This document shows positions 14,669-22,500 of a stretch of DNA of 26,773 bases, piece by piece (position 1 is the first letter of the stretch; every line of letters begins with the position of its first letter). The notes below the pieces were generated by a model, which was not told the DNA's origin, did not search any database, and worked only from the letters and a program-made list of their open reading frames with translations. The translations under genes and the position numbers were made by a program. Source of the stretch: an uncultured Prevotellaceae bacterium (GTDB taxonomy: Bacteria > Bacteroidota > Bacteroidia > Bacteroidales > Bacteroidaceae); the NCBI GenBank assembly GCA_946539475.1, contig CAMNHM010000021.1:1-26773 (forward strand), in the 5' to 3' direction.

Positions 14669-17600
14669 TCAAGGGAGGATGATTTCCGCCTTTAGAGGCA
14701 GTGAGGACGACGAGCCGCCTACGCTCACTACGACGCGGCCGGGCTCCAGGGCCCAGTGCTGCGAAGGCTCATCCCAGTGACAGAGGTCGGAGCGGCGCAG
14801 GGTGACGGTTACACGCTGGCGGTCGCCACCCTTCAGCAGCACACGCTTGAAGCCCTTCAGCTCCTTCACGGGGCGCTCCAGCTTGGAGTCGGGACGGGCG
14901 ACGTAGACCTGCGCAACCTCCTCGGCTGCCATATCGGAGCTGTTGGTCAGCGTGAACGTTACGTCGATGTCCTCGCCAGCGGGTTTCAGCTCGAGGTCGG
15001 CGTACTGGAACTGAGCATAGGAGAGCCCGTAGCCGAAGGGATAGGCCACGCCGACATTCTTACGGTCGTACCATCGGTAGCCTACCAAGCCCTCCTCGGC
15101 ATATTCTGCCACGAGCTGCTGGCGCCGATCGTTGCTTCGATTGTTCTGCAAGCCCACGAAGATGTCGCCCTGGCTGTTGTTCTCCATCCGCTGCGGGTAG
15201 GTGCCGAGGGCATAGGCCGGCACGTCGTCGAGCTTTCTGGGCCAGCTCATGGGCAGCTTTCCTGAAGGCGAAATCTTGCCCGTGAGTATCTCAGCCAGCG
15301 CCTGTCCGCCCATCGACCCGTTGAACCAAGAGACGAGCAGCGCCCCCGACAGTCCGTCTACCGTGGACACATCGACCGGGCCGCCTGCCACGATGACGGT
15401 CACCATGCGCTTGCCCGTCTTGGCGAGTGCCTCAGCCAGCTGGTCCTGTCCTGACGGCAGGGTGATCGTCTTGCGGTCGGAGCCCTCCGTCTCTACCTCG
15501 CGATTATTGCCCGCAAAGAACAGTATCAGGTCGGCTTGCTTAGCAAGGGCCACTGCCTCGTCGAGCAGCTTCGGGTCGGCATCGCCGACAGGACTCTGCC
15601 GCTGTCCGCGACTGCCGCGTCCATAGCTCTTATAGCCTTGTGCATAGCTGATTTTCACCTTGTTGCCGAGAGCGGCACGGAGGCCTTCGAGGGGAGTAAT
15701 CTCACGACGCGTCTTCACGCCTGCCCCCACTCCGCCGAGGGCCATCGTCGTCACAGCATTCTCGCCGATGACAGCAATGCGGTGCACCTTCTTCGGGTTG
15801 ATAGGCAGGAGCTGGTCGTTCTTCAGCAGCACGACAGAGCGCCGGGCCACCTCCAAGGCCACCTGCATCTCCTCGTCGTTACCCACAGGCCGGCTGTTAG
15901 CCTCGCTGCGAGGAATGGGTTTCACGGTCATCCGTACGCGAAGGATCTCCTTCACTCGCTCATCGATCACTTCCTCGCTGACGATACCCGCCCGCACAGA
16001 GTCGAGCAGCGGCTTGCCCATGAAGCGCTCGCCAGGCATCTCGACGTTCATTCCCGACGTGACGGCGTCGACCGTTGAGTGGACGCCGCCCCAGTCGCTG
16101 ATCACCATTCCCGGGAAGCCCCACTGACGGCGCAGCACGGTGGTCAGCAGATGCTCGTTCTCAGAGCACCAGCGACCATTCACCTTATTATAGGCAGCCA
16201 TCAGCCCCCAGGCATCAGCCTCACGGACGGCCATCTCGAAGGGACGCAGATAGATTTCATGCATGGCACGGTCGGAGATATGCACGTCGACATAGCCACG
16301 ATGATCCTCCTGATTGTTCAGCGCGTAGTGTTTCAGGCATACCGCCGTCCCATCGTCCTGCGAGCCACGGGTATAGGCGACGGCGAGTGCTCCGCTGAGC
16401 AGCGGGTCCTCGCTGAGGTATTCGTAGGTGCGTCCTCCCGTTGGGATGCGCTGGATGTTGATGGCAGGTCCCAGAATCATATCCTTGCCACGCAGCCTTG
16501 CCTCTCGGCTCATCGCCCGCCCGTAAGCGTATGCCCATTCGGTGCTCCATGTGGCGGCTAGTGCCGATCCTGTTGGGAAGAAGGTGGCCGAATCGGTCTT
16601 GAGATGGATGGAGTTCCAGGAGTGAGGCTCCATCTCTTCGCGTATGCCGAAGGGTCCGTCGGCATACTCCATATCGGCAATTCCCAGGCGCTCGATGCCT
16701 GCCGAGGAGAACATATTCTTTCCGTGGAGCATCGCCACCTTCTCTTCCAGCGTCATACTCCCGACAATGGCCGACACCTCAGCCTCGTGGTCGAGCAGCC
16801 GCGTTGGATAAGCCCCTACCGGTGTTGGCGGTATGTAGCAGTCGCGCAAGCCGCCCCAGTCGACAACGATCTTCTGGATCATCATGCCTGGGTCGCCAAG
16901 GATGAACTTGAGGGTATGCGAGGGCCGCTCACGATTGATGGCAAAGCGGAACACCTGTACGTCGCCGTTCATCATCACCTGCTCCTTCCACTCCTGCGAC
17001 CATTCCGTAAACTCGTTGCGGTAGAGCTGTGGCTGCTGGTGGTCGATGGCCACGCCGATGTCGGTGTGACGACCTTGATAGAGGGGGAAGAAAGGTATGG
17101 TATAGACGTGCACCGCCACGCTGTCGGCATCGATCGCTGGCAGCTGGTAGGTGATGGCAGGACCGTCGGCATGCCTGGCGTTCTCTGGCTTTTCGAGAGG
17201 CTCGCCCAGTTGCACCACCCGCCAGTCGTAGCCCAGTCCGTTGACGAGGCTGAACCGATGCCCTCCGGCATTCTCCACCTGATAGTCAGCCAGGTTGACC
17301 ACTAAGCATCCTTCCAGCCTTTCCTTCTCCTGACGGCAGGCGAGGTCGGCGGCGCGCTCTCCCCTGCCCTCGGTATATACGACCTCCGGCTTCTCCTGAT
17401 AGAGTGCGCAGAAGCCTGGCGGCACGTCCATCAGCCCCTGCCACTTTCCGTCGAGCATCGTGTTATAGGTGTTGCAGAGAGCCAGGATGCTGTCGTAGGC
17501 AGCGTCACACTGTCGTGCAGCCCAGTTAGCCTCAGCATATTGTTGCTTCTTGACGAGCTCATGGTTCAGCTGCGCCATGAGGAACTTGCGGTTCATCTGA

Positions 17601-19384
17601 CAGGCCCCCTTCACGGCAAAGCCTATCAGCTCGAAGAAAGAGGCGCGCTGCTCCTCGGGCAGGCTGCGACTGATCCTCCCGACCTTGTCGGAGAGTGCCT
17701 CATAGCTGGCGAGGCGTCGCTGCGCCTCGTTATAGTTCGCGAAGGAGAACTGCGTGTCTTTCAGCCCCGTATGCTCTGGGTCAGACCATTCCCACTCCCA
17801 ACCCATATACTCCGGCTTGCGACTCCACGCCAGCCGATAGTACTCGTTGAGCAGCGACTGCAGGTCGTGCTGGTATCGCTGTCCGAAGATTTTGGCCATG
17901 AAGGCAGCCTGATGGCGGTTCACGCGCTGTAGGTCGAAGTCGCCGATGTTCCATGCCATGTCGAAGAAGGTCTGTATGCCGAGCTCCATGGGCTTGATGT
18001 CGCCCACGTTCAGCAGCCAGTAGCGGTCGGCACCTGTGTCGTAGGCTTTCTTCAGCTCCTCGTACATCAGCACGGGCGGGGTGGTCTGCAGCCAGAGGTA
18101 GTCGTGGGGCGTGCCCAGGTACGACAGGTGGTAGTAGACGCCGGCGCGGCCGCTGCGCCGCTGCTCTTCCGGGGTGCTGACACGCTTCATGTAGCCGTAG
18201 TTGTCGTCGACCCATACCAGCGTGATGTCGTCAGGCACGCGAAGTCCGTTCTCGTAGATGTCCATCGTCTCTTTGTAGGGCACGAAGATCTGGGGGATGT
18301 CCTCCGCCTGCTGCCGCTTATGGCGGACGAGCATCTCGCGCTGGTCCTTGACGACCTGCTCAATCAGTGGCACACGCTCCGCCATCGGCAGGCTGCCGCG
18401 GAGCCCCTCGTCGTGCAGTCCTCGCAAAGCTACTGTGTAGATATTCTCGAAGCGCGAGGCCTCCTTGAGCCTGTTTTCCCATTTCTTGCGGATGGTGGCG
18501 GCATTGGTCTTGTAGTTCCACTCGCCGTCGCGATCGTTATCCCACTCCGAGGGTGCGGCATTGTTGATGAGCAGCGGCTCGCAATGCGACGTGGTGATGA
18601 TGATGCCAAAGGTGTCGGCCACCAGCTTGCTCTCCTTATGAGAATAGAACGCGCCCGTGCATGTGTGCATGGCAGGAGCCACCATGTTGCCCTTCAGGCG
18701 CAGGAGCAGCTCGCAAACACGTGCATACGTCCTTGGGCCGATGTCGCCCAGTTTACGTTCGTAGTTGGTGCTGGCCCAGGGCTTCAGGCCCCAGTCCTCG
18801 TCGTTGATGAAGAATCCACGATACTGCACCGATGGACGCTTCGACGTCACATCAGCCTCGACGAAGAGACGCTCGTGGTGCCCCACGGGCACGTCGGCCC
18901 ACCACGCCCAGGGCGACACGCCCATCGCCTCGCTCAGCGAGAAGGCTCCGTAGGCCACGCCACGACGATCGCTGCCCACGACGACCAATGCGTTGTCGAT
19001 GCCTGGCGCTGGCTGTTCCACCACCTTAATAATGTATTGCTCCCAACCGCCGTCGAGGGCCTGCAGGTCGAGCTTTCCCTGCTCTGCCATCCTTCGGATA
19101 AAGGCATTGCCGCTGGCAGTACCCATCACGACGATGTTCTGTCCGCGTGGTTTCTCCGTGACCGTCACCATTGGCAGGCGCCCCGTGACAGTCTTCACGT
19201 CGGCAGCCCAGAGGTCGGCTATCTTCCTGACAGTCAGCCCGTCGGCTTTCGAGACCACCACCGTGGCGGCACCATCATCGACCAATGCGAAGCTGCCATC
19301 AGCCTGGTCTTCGCTAATCCTTATCTGAGCGCTCACTGCCAGCGCAGAGCAGGCGAGGAGCAGTTGTAGCAATATCTTTTTCAT
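14669..19384 (-). CDS. Secreted bifunctional GH115 alpha-glucuronidase / GH3 glycosidase
   Basis: A 1571-residue fusion of two complete glycosidases. Residues 1-20 (MKKILLQLLLACSALAVSAQ) are a signal peptide; C12 could be read as a lipobox, but cleavage after AVSA is more likely. Residues about 25-860 are GH115, a xylan alpha-1,2-(4-O-methyl)glucuronidase: RGFFINDEDW at 189-198, SHCEPLLINN with E269, WVDDNYGYMKR, LGTPHDYLWL, LLNVGDIKPMELG, and a C-terminal GH115 beta domain (DGPAITYQLP to RDCYIPPTPVG). From about 867 comes GH3: MTLEEKVAMLHG at 877, KHYALNNQE, the nucleophile D1097 in VISDWGG, the likely acid/base E1300 in EGSDR, and an FnIII-like end. GH3 specificity (xylosidase or glucosidase) is not decidable by eye. 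No SusC/SusD pair is adjacent, so this is not in a visible polysaccharide locus. The promoter is shared back to back with the macroglobulin gene. Confidence 0.93.
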   Translation of the reverse strand: MKKILLQLLLACSALAVSAQIRISEDQADGSFALVDDGAATVVVSKADGLTVRKIADLWAADVKTVTGRLPMVTVTEKPRGQNIVVMGTASGNAFIRRMAEQGKLDLQALDGGWEQYIIKVVEQPAPGIDNALVVVGSDRRGVAYGAFSLSEAMGVSPWAWWADVPVGHHERLFVEADVTSKRPSVQYRGFFINDEDWGLKPWASTNYERKLGDIGPRTYARVCELLLRLKGNMVAPAMHTCTGAFYSHKESKLVADTFGIIITTSHCEPLLINNAAPSEWDNDRDGEWNYKTNAATIRKKWENRLKEASRFENIYTVALRGLHDEGLRGSLPMAERVPLIEQVVKDQREMLVRHKRQQAEDIPQIFVPYKETMDIYENGLRVPDDITLVWVDDNYGYMKRVSTPEEQRRSGRAGVYYHLSYLGTPHDYLWLQTTPPVLMYEELKKAYDTGADRYWLLNVGDIKPMELGIQTFFDMAWNIGDFDLQRVNRHQAAFMAKIFGQRYQHDLQSLLNEYYRLAWSRKPEYMGWEWEWSDPEHTGLKDTQFSFANYNEAQRRLASYEALSDKVGRISRSLPEEQRASFFELIGFAVKGACQMNRKFLMAQLNHELVKKQQYAEANWAARQCDAAYDSILALCNTYNTMLDGKWQGLMDVPPGFCALYQEKPEVVYTEGRGERAADLACRQEKERLEGCLVVNLADYQVENAGGHRFSLVNGLGYDWRVVQLGEPLEKPENARHADGPAITYQLPAIDADSVAVHVYTIPFFPLYQGRHTDIGVAIDHQQPQLYRNEFTEWSQEWKEQVMMNGDVQVFRFAINRERPSHTLKFILGDPGMMIQKIVVDWGGLRDCYIPPTPVGAYPTRLLDHEAEVSAIVGSMTLEEKVAMLHGKNMFSSAGIERLGIADMEYADGPFGIREEMEPHSWNSIHLKTDSATFFPTGSALAATWSTEWAYAYGRAMSREARLRGKDMILGPAINIQRIPTGGRTYEYLSEDPLLSGALAVAYTRGSQDDGTAVCLKHYALNNQEDHRGYVDVHISDRAMHEIYLRPFEMAVREADAWGLMAAYNKVNGRWCSENEHLLTTVLRRQWGFPGMVISDWGGVHSTVDAVTSGMNVEMPGERFMGKPLLDSVRAGIVSEEVIDERVKEILRVRMTVKPIPRSEANSRPVGNDEEMQVALEVARRSVVLLKNDQLLPINPKKVHRIAVIGENAVTTMALGGVGAGVKTRREITPLEGLRAALGNKVKISYAQGYKSYGRGSRGQRQSPVGDADPKLLDEAVALAKQADLILFFAGNNREVETEGSDRKTITLPSGQDQLAEALAKTGKRMVTVIVAGGPVDVSTVDGLSGALLVSWFNGSMGGQALAEILTGKISPSGKLPMSWPRKLDDVPAYALGTYPQRMENNSQGDIFVGLQNNRSNDRRQQLVAEYAEEGLVGYRWYDRKNVGVAYPFGYGLSYAQFQYADLELKPAGEDIDVTFTLTNSSDMAAEEVAQVYVARPDSKLERPVKELKGFKRVLLKGGDRQRVTVTLRRSDLCHWDEPSQHWALEPGRVVVSVGGSSSSLPLKAEIILP

Positions 19385-19403
19385 GTCGTTTGGTATTTGC
19401 CTG

Positions 19404-19411
19404 CAAAGTTA
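19404..19411 (-). promoter_or_regulatory. -7 box for the GH115-GH3 gene
   Basis: TAACTTTG on the minus strand (19411-19404) matches TAnnTTTG and lies 19 bases before the ATG at 19384. No good -33 TTG is found at the usual 20-base spacing, which may mean an activator is needed, as for many polysaccharide-use genes. Confidence 0.5.
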
Positions 19412-19482
19412 AGAAAAAAAACGGAGAACGTTAAACTTTCTTGTATTTTTTGTTAAAGGTGGGCCATAAAAGAAAAAATAAC

Positions 19483-19490
19483 TATCTTTG
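19483..19490 (+). promoter_or_regulatory. -7 box for the alpha-2-macroglobulin operon
   Basis: TATCTTTG fits TAnnTTTG and lies 27 bases before the ATG at 19518. The -33 element is not clear. The gap between the two divergent starts (19385-19517) is AT-rich and holds only these signals. Confidence 0.5.
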
Positions 19491-19517
19491 CAAGAATAAA
19501 GTAAAACCACACCGTAT

Positions 19518-22500
19518 ATGAAGAAGCTAATAATCACAACCATAATCATTTCGATGATACCCATATTCATGAAAGGACAGACCTACTCCGCGCTGTGGAA
19601 ACAGGTGAAGGAGGCCGAGCAGAAAGACCTGCCACAGACAGCGCAGCAGGTGCTGGGCCAGATTGTGACCAAAGCCGAGCAGGAAGCCGACTACGGCCAA
19701 CTGCTGAAGGCTGAGCTGCAGCAGGCCCACTCGCAATGCCTGGTGGCCCCCGACTCGCTGCGGCCTGCCGTGGAACAGCTGCAGCAGCGGGCAGAGCAGG
19801 CCGAGGGCAACATTCCCCTGCAGGCCATCTACCACTGTGTGCTGGGCTACATCTACCAGCAAAACAGCTGGCTCGACGCGGACCATTACCAGGAGATAGC
19901 CAGCGACTACTTCGAGAAAGCCCTCGCCCACCCCGCCGAACTGGCGCAGGTGAAAGCCACCGGCTACGAGCCCTTCGTCGTCAAAGGGCAAGACAGCCGC
20001 TACTTCGGCGACGACCTGCTGAGCGTCATCGGCTATGAGGCCCACCGCTTCGACGTGCTCCGCGACTACTACGTGAAGGCTGGCGACCGTATTGCCGCGA
20101 TGCTGGCTACCGACATGCTGCTCAGTGAAGAGGAGCCCGACGAGATGGAGCCGCTGAACAAGAGCCGCCACATACAGCGCATCGACTCGCTCATCGAGGA
20201 GTATCAGGACCTGGTGGAGTGTGGCGAGGTCGCCATGACCCGCTACGACTACATGGACGAGTATACCGACGCCACCGACGAACAGAAATGGCAGTACATC
20301 AACATGGCACTGGAGCGATGGGGTGCCTGGCCGCGCATGAACTACCTGCGCAACAAGCAGCGCGAGCTGACATGCCCCACATTCTGGGCCGACGTCAAAA
20401 GCCTCACCATCCCCCAGAAGGAGCGGAAGATGCGCCTCTACAAGCTGCGCAACATCACGGAGCTGACCCTGCGCGTCTATAAGGTGCGGGCCAACGGCGA
20501 CACCGAGCTAAACCCGCAGAACCAGGAGGGCTACAAGAAGCTGAAGCCCCTGCTGACGGCCATGCCCCAACTGACGCAGACCCGCAAGTTCATGGGCAAG
20601 CGTCCCTACGAGATATTCGAGGACAGCCTGACGCTGCCCGCATTGCCCGTGGGTGTCTATATGCTGGAGATAGAGAGCCTGCCAGCCACGCAGGTGGTGC
20701 GCCAACTATACTACGTGAGCGACGTCCGTGTGCTCTGTCAGGCACAGCCGTCGTCATCGGGCACGAAAGGCACCGATATGCGCATAGTCGTTGTCAACGC
20801 CACCACCGGACAGCCTATCAAGGGTGCCACGGTGAAGGTGACACAAGACAGGTACAGGAACAACGCGCAGACGACGATACTGACTAGCGGTGAGGGCGGC
20901 GAATGCACCTTCCCCGACCAGCGCAACAGACAATGCGAGCTATGGGCCTACACCGCCAGCGACAAGGCCTGCCCGCCCTGCAACCAATGGGGAGCGTTCA
21001 TCTACGACAACGCCGAGCGCCACGACCGCAAGACCGGCATCTTCACCGACCGCGCCATCTACCGTCCGGGGCAGACCGTACACGTGGCCGTGATTCGCTA
21101 TCGGCAGAAGGACATCAGCCTCGAGGCCTGTGCCGACGAGCAGATGACGCTCACCCTCAAAGATGCCAACTGGAAGACTGTCAGCGAGCAGGAGGTCAGG
21201 GCCGACCAGTTCGGAACGGCCACTGCCGACTTCGTCCTGCCCATGACGGGCCTGACGGGGTCGTTCTCCGTCGTAGTCAACAACGAGCAAAGCCAGTCCT
21301 TCAGCGTAGAGGAATACAAGCGGCCAGCCTTCGAGGTCGACATCCCCCGCGTGGCGCAGAACTATGAGGACGGCGACACCGTCGTGGCCCGCGGCACGGC
21401 CCGCAGCTATGCCGGCGTGCCCGTACAGGGTGCCACCGTGAGGTACAAGGTGGTGCGCCGGTGGGCTTTCTGGTGGATGAGCTACTCGCGCTACTGGGAC
21501 ATGGGCTACATCGGCAACGACTCTGACGACGAGGTGGTAGCCGAAGGCGAGACGACGACTGACGAGCATGGACAGTTCACGGCCGACATGCCCATGGTGC
21601 TGCCCAAGACACGCTACACCATGTTCTACAACTTCGTGCTCACAGCCGACGTCACCGACCAGGCCGGCGAGACCCATCAGGGCATGATGTCGCTGCCTTT
21701 GGGCAACCGTAAGACGGCTTTCACGGCCTCGCTGCCGGAGAAGGTGCTCAACGATAACGACACGAAGATAGCTTTCCACTTGCAGAACGCTGCCGGTATC
21801 GACCTCGATGCGCAGGTGCGCTACCGCTTCGACAACGGCCGATGGCTGGAGGTGGGCACCAACGCGCTGCTGACCGTGCCCCAGCTGAAGAGTGGCAAGC
21901 ACACCCTCTATGCCACCTGTCAGCAGGACACGCTGGAGCAGGACTTCGTGGTATTCTCGCTCGACGACCGTCAGCCGGCTACCGACACCCGCAGCTGGTT
22001 CTACACCAGCAACGAGGGACGCTTCCCCATGGGCGGCGGCCCCGTCACCGTGCAGGCTGGCTCGTCGGACAAAAACGTGCACATGGTCTACAGCGTCATC
22101 AGCGGCGACAAGCTGCTCGAGAGTGGTGCTGTAGACCTGTCGAACGAACTGCTCAACCGCAAGTTCGTCTACCGCGAGGAGTACGGCAACGGCCTGCTGC
22201 TCACCTTCGCATGGATGAAGGACGGGGAGAGCTACGAATACAGCACCCACATACAGCGCCCCATGCCCGACCTGCACCTCAACATGAAGTGGCAGACCTT
22301 CCGCAACCGTCTGACGCCAGGCCAGCAGGAGGAGTGGACGCTGAGCATCACCAAGCCCGACGGCACACCTGCCGACGCACAGCTCCTGGCCACGCTCTAC
22401 GACAAGAGCCTCGACCAGCTGACGCCCCACGAATGGAGCTTCGGCCCGTCAGTATGGCTACCCCTGCCACAAACCAACTGGAACAAGGGCATCTGGTTTA

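Noticed and set aside
20940..22430. Long minus-strand open frame (496 codons) inside the macroglobulin gene
   Set aside because: It is antisense to a well-supported gene with clear domains; GC-rich codon use with few A/T third positions makes such shadow frames common here.
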